From the NCBI GenBank assembly GCA_900767495.1, contig CAAFZH010000018.1, positions 1-10,034 of the forward strand: a DNA stretch of 10,034 nucleotides. The letters are read 5' to 3'. Positions 4,249-10,034 of this stretch are shown here, in pieces. The position numbers were made by a program, and so were the translations under genes. The first letter of the stretch is position 1. The number at the start of each line of letters is the position of its first letter. The DNA comes from Clostridia bacterium. GTDB taxonomy: Bacteria > Bacillota > Clostridia > Christensenellales > Borkfalkiaceae. Under the pieces are notes generated by a model that searched no databases, was not told where the DNA came from, and worked only from the letters and a program-made list of their open reading frames with translations.

Positions 4249-7188
4249 TTATTCGTCTTTGCCGCCGTCGGGGGTTTCGGTTTCGTCCTCGCCGTCGCCG
4301 TAATCGTAAGCCTCTTCCTTGTCGCTTTCGTCAAGGTCGACTACTTTTACGTCCGATTTCTTGTCGGCTTTGCTCTCCGCTTTAGCCGCCGCGTTTTTGG
4401 CGTTCTTTACCGAATATCTGTGTCCGTCGGTCTTTGCGGTCTTTTGGTTATAACCGCCGTAGTAAGCCTTAGTTTTAGCCTTCTTGCTCTTTCTGCCCTC
4501 CAAAGCCTTTCTTACGATAACCGCAACGAGTGCAATTATAATAACCGCAGCGATTATGATAGATACTATCTGCAACCACGCATAATTACCGACGGTTTCG
4601 CTCGCGGAAGAACTATTCGAGGAAGAAGAACTGCTGCTGTCCGAAGAAGAATCGCCGTCCGAAGAAGAAGTTTCTATCTCGTACTTCATACTATCGGTAT
4701 CGAATCTGAAATACTTAACGGTAGAATTTTCGTAAGTCGCGTCGCCGTTATCGGGCGTACCGAAGGCAATTACCTTTACGGGGTCTTTTACGACGAACTT
4801 ATAATTGCCGTCGTCGTCTTTAATACGTTTGGACAAGTCGCCGAAGTCGGACTTTTTAGCGTAGTAATAAACTTTATTTTCGTCGTCGCCGATCTTCTCT
4901 TCGATTGCGGTGCCGAATTTATAATCTCTGTAATCTTCCGCGCTCTGGAAAGACTCCGTATCCGAATAACTTGCGGACGAACCTGCGTCTACGGTATCGA
5001 ACAACGCCGAACCTACGCCGTTTACACCCATCTCTATACGGATATTCTTATCCTTGTCGCCCGCCTTTATTATATATTGAATATAAGCGTAACCGTCTTT
5101 GAATTTAAAGGTTTCGGTAGTTACTTCGGTATTAGCCGAATAATTTTTAAGCGTAACGACCTCGTCCGTTCCGTCAACGCCCGCAACCTCGAAAAGTCTT
5201 ACGAACGCTTTACCGCTTATAACGCGGACCTTAACGGAGAATTTATAAACGGTGTTGGCAGTAACCGTAACGGTGTTGCCGCCGAGCAACAACTCCTCGC
5301 TTTCGATCGTGTTCTTTACAAACAACGGCTGAACGTTTTTATTGTCGCCCTGAATTGAGGCTTTAAGAATCGACAAAGCCTCGTCGAGTCCCGCAAAAGT
5401 CGCGTAGGAATATTTGCTGTTTACCACGCCTGCGGTCGCACCCTCGCCGGACTTCAGAACCGAAAGAGTTTTGTCTATGGTTTGTCTGAGGCTTACGGGA
5501 GCGTTGGCAAGGTCGAATTCGTCCGCCTTGGAAAGTCTGAACGAATAACTGTCGGTAGTTTCGTCGTCGGCGTCTTCAACGTGGTCGGCAACGTGATCGC
5601 CGAGAAGAGCCACTTTGGTGGAATTAGTCGTATCGGCGTCGGTGTACTCGTCTTTCGTAACGCTCGTAAACGAGAAATCCGTAAACACGGCGTAACCCTG
5701 CGGCAACGCGCTTACTTCGGGAAGTGCGCCCTTTTCGTTGGTAGGACCGAAGTTGAATCTTACTCTGAAAGTACGATCTTCTTCGTAATTGGTGGTAAGG
5801 TAGAAAGTATATCTCTTATACTCGCCCTCGGTGGTGAAACTCGCGAACGAACCCGTTACGTTTTCGCCGTAACTCGTGTTTTCTATAATCTGTACGCTTG
5901 CGTTGGTGGTAGCCGCGGATTTGGTCTTTACCTTGGCAAGGAAGGAGAACGCTGCGTAGTTACCGTTGTTGTCGTCCTTTTTACCGTCGGTATACTTGGC
6001 TTTCTTTACGATAAATTCGCGCGAAGTGTAAGATGCGGAGTTTTTAACGTTCGTAAAGTCCATATAAACGGCGTCATCAAAACTCTCTTCGCCGATGGTT
6101 TTCTGCTCTAAAGTATAACCCGCGGTGTTGTTGGGTTTATTGGTCGCGCCCGTAGCAAAGTTAATTTTATTGTAAACAACGGGTTCGACCACGCCCTCGC
6201 TCACGTCAACCGAAGACAGATTTTTCGCGAGGCTCAGACTTACCGTCTTGTTTGCGCCGTCGTTTGCCGCGTCAAGAGTGAGCGTTTCTTTCTGAACGGT
6301 GTTGTCCGCGGCGTAGTAACTTACCTTTTCGTCCGCAGAATTAACCGCCGCCTTATACTCTTCTTCGTCGACGACTTTATACTCTACGTTATCGAAGTAA
6401 GCAAAGCCGTTTACGCGGTTTTCGTTTGCGCTCGAACCCGAACCGAAACCGACAACTACCGTAAGTTTTGTCTGCGCGGTAACCGAGGGAGCAACGTAAA
6501 TAGTGTATTTAACCCACTTGCTGCCGTTCTCGCCCACGGTGCTGCCCGTGTTTATGTTTTTGATAAGCAGCGGAGCCTCGTCGTCCACGCCCGTTTTGAC
6601 TTTAATATACGCGCCGCCCTCGTAACCCAAAGGAACGGTTACGCCGTAGGTATTTACCCATACGGAAATACGCGCGTATTCTTCTTTGTTCAAAGTAACG
6701 CTCGTGGAAGAAGTATAATACTGCGCCGCGCCCTTATCGGCGGAATCGTTGCGGAGCATAAGTATTTTAGTACCCGCCTCGTTCGCCTCGGTATCGGCGT
6801 CGTCCTCGGTCAGAGGAGTGCCGGGGTTAAACGAAGTTTCGCCGTCCTTGGGAATGTTCGCCTCGGCAAGTTTTTCGTAAGCGGCGGCGGACACGTCTAT
6901 AATTCCGCCGTAAGAACCCGTGGAAGAACCGTCGTAAGACCTCGACCATTTGATCGAAGAAGAATACGGGAATTTGGTATCTTCGGTAGTATTGAACTCA
7001 AAGTCGCCGTTTTTAATCGTTTGTTCGTCCTTGGGGGTATCGTCCGCCGAACTCGAAGAACTCGAACCCGAAGAACTGTCGTTACCCGAAGAACACGCCG
7101 TAGACAGCGCGAGTACGAACGACAAAGTAAATACCGTCAAGAGCGTGAGAAACGCTTTGAAGTTGAACTTTTTTGAAAGTTTCGTCAT
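4249..7188 (-). CDS. Large surface protein: lipoprotein-like signal, three jelly-roll-like modules, C-terminal TM anchor
   Basis: I do not recognise a named family. The 979-residue product starts with a basic, hydrophobic signal (1-31) ending LALSTAC, so Cys32 is a candidate lipidation site, although Ser rather than Leu at -3 is atypical. A Ser/Gly/Asp linker (33-50) follows. Module 1 (about 60-273) opens with NGDFEF and ends FAYFDNVEY, which resembles CBM4/9-type carbohydrate-binding folds. Module 2 (about 343-508) ends AVFTDFSFTSV and module 3 (about 620-734) ends ALFDTVD. Both DNVEYKVVDEEEY (266-278) and SFTSVTKDEY (506-515) close a module, which supports internal duplication. A Ser-rich stalk (839-866), one TM helix (about 871-892), a Lys-rich tail and an acidic end (TETPDGGKDE) complete it. 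The ATG at 7188 is chosen because an upstream in-frame TTG (7251) lies inside the -35 box. A double TAA ends the gene. Cell-surface glycan binding is a plausible role, but only inferred; no catalytic motif is visible. Confidence 0.85.
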   Translation of the reverse strand: MTKLSKKFNFKAFLTLLTVFTLSFVLALSTACSSGNDSSSGSSSSSSADDTPKDEQTIKNGDFEFNTTEDTKFPYSSSIKWSRSYDGSSTGSYGGIIDVSAAAYEKLAEANIPKDGETSFNPGTPLTEDDADTEANEAGTKILMLRNDSADKGAAQYYTSSTSVTLNKEEYARISVWVNTYGVTVPLGYEGGAYIKVKTGVDDEAPLLIKNINTGSTVGENGSKWVKYTIYVAPSVTAQTKLTVVVGFGSGSSANENRVNGFAYFDNVEYKVVDEEEYKAAVNSADEKVSYYAADNTVQKETLTLDAANDGANKTVSLSLAKNLSSVDVSEGVVEPVVYNKINFATGATNKPNNTAGYTLEQKTIGEESFDDAVYMDFTNVKNSASYTSREFIVKKAKYTDGKKDDNNGNYAAFSFLAKVKTKSAATTNASVQIIENTSYGENVTGSFASFTTEGEYKRYTFYLTTNYEEDRTFRVRFNFGPTNEKGALPEVSALPQGYAVFTDFSFTSVTKDEYTDADTTNSTKVALLGDHVADHVEDADDETTDSYSFRLSKADEFDLANAPVSLRQTIDKTLSVLKSGEGATAGVVNSKYSYATFAGLDEALSILKASIQGDNKNVQPLFVKNTIESEELLLGGNTVTVTANTVYKFSVKVRVISGKAFVRLFEVAGVDGTDEVVTLKNYSANTEVTTETFKFKDGYAYIQYIIKAGDKDKNIRIEMGVNGVGSALFDTVDAGSSASYSDTESFQSAEDYRDYKFGTAIEEKIGDDENKVYYYAKKSDFGDLSKRIKDDDGNYKFVVKDPVKVIAFGTPDNGDATYENSTVKYFRFDTDSMKYEIETSSSDGDSSSDSSSSSSSNSSSASETVGNYAWLQIVSIIIAAVIIIALVAVIVRKALEGRKSKKAKTKAYYGGYNQKTAKTDGHRYSVKNAKNAAAKAESKADKKSDVKVVDLDESDKEEAYDYGDGEDETETPDGGKDE

Positions 7189-7192
7189 ATTA

Positions 7193-7197
7193 CACCT
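7193..7197 (-). promoter_or_regulatory. Ribosome binding site setting the surface-protein start
   Basis: AGGTG (7197-7193) lies 4 nt before the ATG at 7188. The spacing is short and the match modest. A stronger-looking GGGAGG at 7222-7217 sits directly after the -10 box, at or before the expected transcription start and 28 nt from the ATG, so it is unlikely to serve. Confidence 0.55.
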
Positions 7198-7222
7198 GAC
7201 TAATATAATAGTTTTCCTCCCT

Positions 7223-7251
7223 ATTATACAATATTTTTTCGTCGATTGCAA
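7223..7251 (-). promoter_or_regulatory. Sigma-A-type promoter of the surface-protein gene
   Basis: A -35 box TTGCAA (7251-7246) and a perfect -10 box TATAAT (7228-7223) are separated by 17 bp on the minus strand. Transcription should start near 7216, leaving a leader of only about 28 nt. The divergent TauE pair begins about 130 bp away. No matching plus-strand promoter was found in the shared region (7189-7380), which is otherwise A/T-rich with one short stem (GTCGG/CCGAC, 7323-7340). Confidence 0.8.
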
Positions 7252-7380
7252 TTTTTTTAAGGGTAATTAAACAAAAAATAAATGAAAACGCAAATTTTTT
7301 GATATTTTTACGCAGGTTATCGGTCGGCTTAAAGCCCGACGGGAATAATTTTGCCGCACGCAGGCAATAATCATAGCGTT

Positions 7381-7749
7381 ATGGAAGAAAAAATAAAAGA
7401 AAAACTTTATCTCGTCTTAACGGGCGTATTAACGGGCGTTGCAAACGGGTTTTTCGGCGGCGGAGGAGGTATGGTGGTAGTGCCGCTGATGACTTTTTTG
7501 CTTAAACTCAGAACCAAAGTCGCCCACGCCACAGCGATAGCGGTCATACTGCCCGTAACCGTGGTAAGCGCGATTATTTACTGCGCGAAAGGATATTTCG
7601 ATTTCGGCACGGGTCTGCCCTCGGGCATAGGGGTGATTGCGGGCGGCGCGGCGGGCGCGTGGCTTTTAGGCAAGTTGAGCGCGAAATGGGTAACGCGCAT
7701 TTTCGCAATCGTAATGTTCGCCGCGGGCGTAAAATTATTGTTCTTTTAA
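7381..7749 (+). CDS. Half-size TauE/SafE-type membrane protein, first subunit
   Basis: TauE/SafE (former DUF81) proteins are membrane exporters or permeases for sulfite, sulfoacetate and other organic anions; the substrate here is unknown. The product is 122 residues, about half the usual ~250. The signature ANGFFGGGGGMVVVPLMTF (21-39) lies in the first membrane segment, and further hydrophobic spans are at about 48-67, 79-97 and 103-121. Full-length members carry this glycine-rich motif twice, once per half; the second copy is in the next gene. The ATG at 7381 is chosen although no clear ribosome binding site precedes it. An in-frame TTG at 7351 with weak GGGA upstream would add ten residues (MPHAGNNHSV) unlike the family. 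No promoter was identified. Confidence 0.82.
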   Translation: MEEKIKEKLYLVLTGVLTGVANGFFGGGGGMVVVPLMTFLLKLRTKVAHATAIAVILPVTVVSAIIYCAKGYFDFGTGLPSGIGVIAGGAAGAWLLGKLSAKWVTRIFAIVMFAAGVKLLFF

Positions 7750-7751
7750 GG
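7748..7751 (+). promoter_or_regulatory. Ribosome binding site overlapping the first TauE stop
   Basis: AAGG overlaps the TAA stop (7747-7749) of the first half-gene and lies 6 nt before the ATG at 7758. This fixes the start of the second half-gene. It also suggests translational coupling: ribosomes ending the first gene are placed to begin the second, giving balanced amounts of both halves. Confidence 0.6.
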
Positions 7752-7757
7752 TTGCCT

Positions 7758-8153
7758 ATGTGGAAAATCATTTTACTCGCCGTATCAGGTATAGCCGCCG
7801 GAGTGCTGGGCGGAATGGGTATGGGCGGCGGGACTATACTTATACCCTTGCTTACGATATTTTTCGGGGCGGAGCAAAAGACCGCACAGGCGATAAACCT
7901 CGTGGCGTTCGTTCCTATGGCGATAGTTTCGCTTATAATGCACGTTAAAAACGGACTTGTCGAAAAACGGGGAATTTTGTGGATAATCGTCCCCGCAGCC
8001 GCCATATCCGCGCTCGGCAGTTATCTCGCCTCGCTTATAGACGGGTCTGTATTAAAGCGTTGTTTCGGCGGATTTTTGCTCGTGCTGTCCGTCGTACAGT
8101 TTTTCTCGAAGGAAATTACCAAAAAACTTGAAAAACGCAACGAAAAAGACTAA
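7758..8153 (+). CDS. Half-size TauE/SafE-type membrane protein, second subunit
   Basis: The 131-residue product is the other half of a TauE/SafE-type anion exporter. The motif LGGMGMGGGTILIPLLTIFF (17-36) matches the glycine-rich signature of the first half-gene, and the Lys-Thr-Ala-Gln-Ala-Ile-Asn stretch (41-47) is typical of the family. Hydrophobic spans are at about 2-34, 44-64, 73-95 and 100-117, then a basic, charged tail (KKLEKRNEKD). The frame is open back to 7659, but residues from that stretch are Arg-rich and unlike the family, so the ATG at 7758 is the start. The gene begins 8 bp after the first half ends, in a different frame. A heteromeric transporter is the likely arrangement; a frameshifted full-length gene is a less likely alternative. 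Confidence 0.85.
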   Translation: MWKIILLAVSGIAAGVLGGMGMGGGTILIPLLTIFFGAEQKTAQAINLVAFVPMAIVSLIMHVKNGLVEKRGILWIIVPAAAISALGSYLASLIDGSVLKRCFGGFLLVLSVVQFFSKEITKKLEKRNEKD

Positions 8154-8211
8154 TTCCGCTGACAAATTGCACGAAAAACCGCATATTTTGCACAAAGGTA
8201 AAAAAATGGTA

Positions 8212-8240
8212 TTGCCAAATTTCACAAAGTATGATAAAAT
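8212..8240 (+). promoter_or_regulatory. Sigma-A-type promoter of the Ppx/GppA gene
   Basis: A -35 box TTGCCA (8212-8217) and a -10 box TAAAAT (8235-8240) are 17 bp apart, with TGA just before the -10 making an extended -10. Transcription should start near 8247, leaving a 5' UTR of about 67 nt. This separates the phosphatase gene from the TauE pair 160 bp upstream. No terminator was seen after the TauE pair. Confidence 0.82.
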
Positions 8241-8268
8241 GCTTTCCGTAATACTTTAATTTTATTCA

Positions 8269-8289
8269 GCGGCGAAAATCGTTCGCCGC
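8269..8289 (+). other. 5' UTR hairpin upstream of the Ppx/GppA gene
   Basis: GCGGCGAA (8269-8276) pairs with TTCGCCGC (8282-8289) around the loop AATCG, forming a perfect 8-bp stem. It ends 10 nt before the ribosome binding site AAGGA (8300-8304). No T-run follows, so it is not a terminator. It may stabilise the mRNA or affect initiation; the role is inferred. Confidence 0.55.
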
Positions 8290-8313
8290 ATATTTCAACA
8301 AGGACGTGTAACA

Positions 8314-9828
8314 GTGGAAAAAATAGGAATTATCGACCTCGGGTCGAACAACGCAAGACTCGTAATCGTAGAAATGCTCGGCGACGGACATTTTATAGTT
8401 ATAGACCAGATAAAGGAGAGCGTAAGGCTCGGCAAGGATATGGAGCGCGACGGCTTTTTAAAACCTCAACGCATTGCCGAAACCATGAGAACGCTTAAAA
8501 TGTTCCGCAAACTTTGCGACGCCTACGGCATAGAAAAGATCATCGCGGTGGCAACCGCCGCCGTTCGCCGCGCCAAAAACCAACGCAGTTTCCTCGACGA
8601 GGTCGCCACCACCTGCGGAATCAAGTTCAGGGTTTTAACCGCCGAAGAAGAGGCTATCTACGTGTATAAGGGGGTTATCAACACTATGGATATCCCCAAG
8701 GGCGTAATTTTAGAAATAGGCGGCGGCAGCACCAAAATCGTGCGCTACGTAAGAAAGAATTTGTTAAACTACGAAACCCTGCCTTTCGGCGCGGTTACTT
8801 TGACCGAACTCTTCGCGCAGGACGGACTTAAACCCGAAGAACAGGCCGCAAAAGTCGAGGAATTTTTCACCGAACAGTTAAAGCGCATAGACTGGCTTAA
8901 AGAACTCGACCCCGAAACTCAACTTATCGGCGTGGGCGGCTCTTTCAGAAGTCTTTGCAAACTCGTTAAAATGACCAAGAGAAGTCCGCTCAACACCGTG
9001 CATAACTGCCGCATTACTCTGGACGAATTCGAGAACGTTTACGATATGATAAAAGTCCTCGACCTCGACAAAAAGAAACGCATTAAGGGCATTTCCAGCG
9101 AGAGAGCCGACATTTTGCCGAGCGCGCTCGCCGCAATGAACAGTTTTATAAAATACGTGGGTTTTGAAAAAATCGCTATTTCGGGTTGCGGGTTAAGAGA
9201 AGGCATTATGTTTAACTACGCCGTTCCCACCACTATAGAAAAACCCATAAGCGACGTACTTACTTACAGTTTGCAGACCCTCGTAAGGTTTTACAACTGC
9301 AACGTAAAACACGTGGAACACGTGGTGAATTTGTCGGTACAACTCTTTAAACAGTTGAGGGTTTTGCATAAATTCCCCCGTCAGTACCTCAAAATACTTA
9401 AAGTCGTGGCTATGTTGCACGACGCCGGCGCGGCTATCAAGTATTACGATTACGAAAAGCACACCGCGTACATTATACAAAACGCAAGCATTTACGGACT
9501 TACCAACCGCGAAATGGTAATGGCGTCGCTCGTGGCAGCGGTCCATAAAAACGACGAATTCCAGATGAGCGATATAGTCCGCTTTAAGGCTTACGTTTCC
9601 GAAGAGGACGTGGACGCTATCCGCAAACTCGGGATAATGCTCCGCATTGCCGAGAGTCTGGACAGAAGTATGTCGGGCTGCGTACTTACGCTCAACTGCG
9701 ACGTTTTAGGCGATTCGGTTATTATGAAAACCGAAGTGGACGGCGACGCCTCGCTCGAAATCAAAGACGCACTCAACGCGTCAAACGATTTCAGAAGAAT
9801 TTTCAGAAAAAATCTCGAAATACTTTGA
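8314..9828 (+). CDS. Ppx/GppA-family exopolyphosphatase or pppGpp phosphatase
   Basis: Members remove terminal phosphates from polyphosphate, or convert pppGpp to ppGpp; sequence alone does not separate the two. The 504-residue product has the two-part layout of E. coli Ppx (about 513). In the actin-like part, phosphate loop 1 is IDLGSNNARL (7-16), EEEA (111-114) covers the family's catalytic Glu region, phosphate loop 2 is EIGGGSTKI (134-142), GVGGS is at 206-210, and ERADILPSALA (263-273) and SGCGLREGIMF (290-300) follow. In the C-terminal HD-type part, HVEHV (333-337), LHD (368-370), His383 and His411 are visible. The start is GTG at 8314, supported by AAGGA (8300-8304) 9 nt upstream and by loop 1 at its usual distance from the N-terminus. 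The gene has its own promoter and terminator. No polyphosphate kinase gene is in the window. Confidence 0.93.
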   Translation: MEKIGIIDLGSNNARLVIVEMLGDGHFIVIDQIKESVRLGKDMERDGFLKPQRIAETMRTLKMFRKLCDAYGIEKIIAVATAAVRRAKNQRSFLDEVATTCGIKFRVLTAEEEAIYVYKGVINTMDIPKGVILEIGGGSTKIVRYVRKNLLNYETLPFGAVTLTELFAQDGLKPEEQAAKVEEFFTEQLKRIDWLKELDPETQLIGVGGSFRSLCKLVKMTKRSPLNTVHNCRITLDEFENVYDMIKVLDLDKKKRIKGISSERADILPSALAAMNSFIKYVGFEKIAISGCGLREGIMFNYAVPTTIEKPISDVLTYSLQTLVRFYNCNVKHVEHVVNLSVQLFKQLRVLHKFPRQYLKILKVVAMLHDAGAAIKYYDYEKHTAYIIQNASIYGLTNREMVMASLVAAVHKNDEFQMSDIVRFKAYVSEEDVDAIRKLGIMLRIAESLDRSMSGCVLTLNCDVLGDSVIMKTEVDGDASLEIKDALNASNDFRRIFRKNLEIL

Positions 9829-9849
9829 TAATTATCTATATTATTTTAT

Positions 9850-9887
9850 GCGGCAAGGCGGGTTTCCCCGCCCTGCCGCTTTTTTTA
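9850..9887 (+). terminator. Intrinsic terminator of the Ppx/GppA gene
   Basis: GCGGCA-A-GGCGGG (9850-9862) pairs with CCCGCC-C-TGCCGC (9867-9879), giving a 13-position stem with one A/C mismatch and the loop TTTC, followed by seven T (9880-9886). It begins 22 bp after the stop codon. Confidence 0.93.
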
Positions 9888-9923
9888 TTCGTCATTTAAG
9901 TTATTTCAAAGCCTTTATTTATT

Positions 9924-10034
9924 GTCATTGCGAGGGAGCATAGCGACCGCGGCAATCCCCCTGAAAAAGTACGGAGAATATACTCCGTAAACCTCTACCC
10001 TCCCGGGAGTTTGCTTCGTCGCTACGCTTCCTCG
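9924..10034. repeat. Interspersed palindromic element, second copy (cut by the window edge)
   Basis: The left arm TGTCATTGCGAGGGAGCATAG (first 20 bases from 9924) continues through GCGACCGCGGCAATCCCC. The right end, GTCGCTACGCTTCCTCG (10018-10034), is an inverted copy of positions 9931-9947 (CGAGGGAGCATAGCGAC) with two mismatches. Inside are the 7-bp hairpin TACGGAG/CTCCGTA (9970-9989) and the block ACCCTCCCGGGAG (9997-10009) shared with the copy near 4066. The arms resemble the CATTGCGAG...GGCAATC palindromes found between genes in many bacteria (from memory). No transposase is encoded, so it is a small non-autonomous, MITE-like or REP-like element. Confidence 0.78.

Noticed and set aside
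4420..6111. Plus-strand open frames opposite the surface-protein gene
   Set aside because: Composition mirrors the reverse of the real gene; there are no motifs, promoter or ribosome binding sites.
7189..7251. Upstream TTG start adding 21 residues to the surface protein
   Set aside because: The TTG lies within the -35 hexamer of the gene's own promoter, so it would not be transcribed. It would also displace the signal peptide from the N-terminus.
7659..7757. Longer N-terminus for the second TauE half
   Set aside because: The extra residues are Arg-rich, unlike the family, and overlap the first half-gene. The ATG at 7758 has a properly spaced AAGG.

Overview
The window looks like chromosomal DNA from a Gram-positive-type Firmicute, most likely an uncultured Clostridia-class gut-type bacterium. 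The evidence is the gene order rpsL-rpsG-fusA-tuf, strong AGGAGG-type ribosome binding sites, sigma-A-type promoters, a serine-rich lipoprotein-like surface protein, and Clostridia-style wording in EF-G (FCAKGGVEPQSETVW, NKMDINGANF). I infer the class from remembered family sequences; no search was run.

Layout. (1) Positions 1-3839, minus strand, hold the translation (str) operon: a TTGACG-N17-TAAAAT promoter, a leader of about 124 nt, then rpsL (S12), a 220-nt structured spacer, rpsG (S7), fusA (EF-G) 18 nt later, a 128-nt spacer with a strong GC hairpin, and the first 127 codons of tuf (EF-Tu), which runs off the left edge. (2) Positions 3840-4194 have no gene. They carry a 42-bp tandem repeat and a decayed copy of an interspersed palindromic element, a second copy of which closes the window. 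(3) Positions 4195-7251, minus strand, form a complete single-gene unit: promoter, a 979-residue surface protein and a perfect intrinsic terminator. The protein has a lipoprotein-type signal, three jelly-roll-like modules, a Ser-rich stalk, one transmembrane helix and a charged cytoplasmic tail. (4) Positions 7381-8153, plus strand, hold two adjacent half-size TauE/SafE-type membrane proteins, probably subunits of one anion exporter. (5) Positions 8212-9887, plus strand, hold a Ppx/GppA phosphatase gene with its own promoter, 5' UTR hairpin, GTG start and terminator. (6) Positions 9924-10034 hold the second copy of the interspersed element, cut by the window edge.

How the genes relate. The str operon makes core translation parts. 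The other units have separate signals and no evident shared pathway, so this is a housekeeping neighbourhood with one unrecognised large surface protein. I saw no defence island, CRISPR array, phage or transposase. The points most worth a second look are arginine at S12 residue 88 (a classic streptomycin-resistance position), the doubly anchored surface protein, the split TauE pair and the repeat family.
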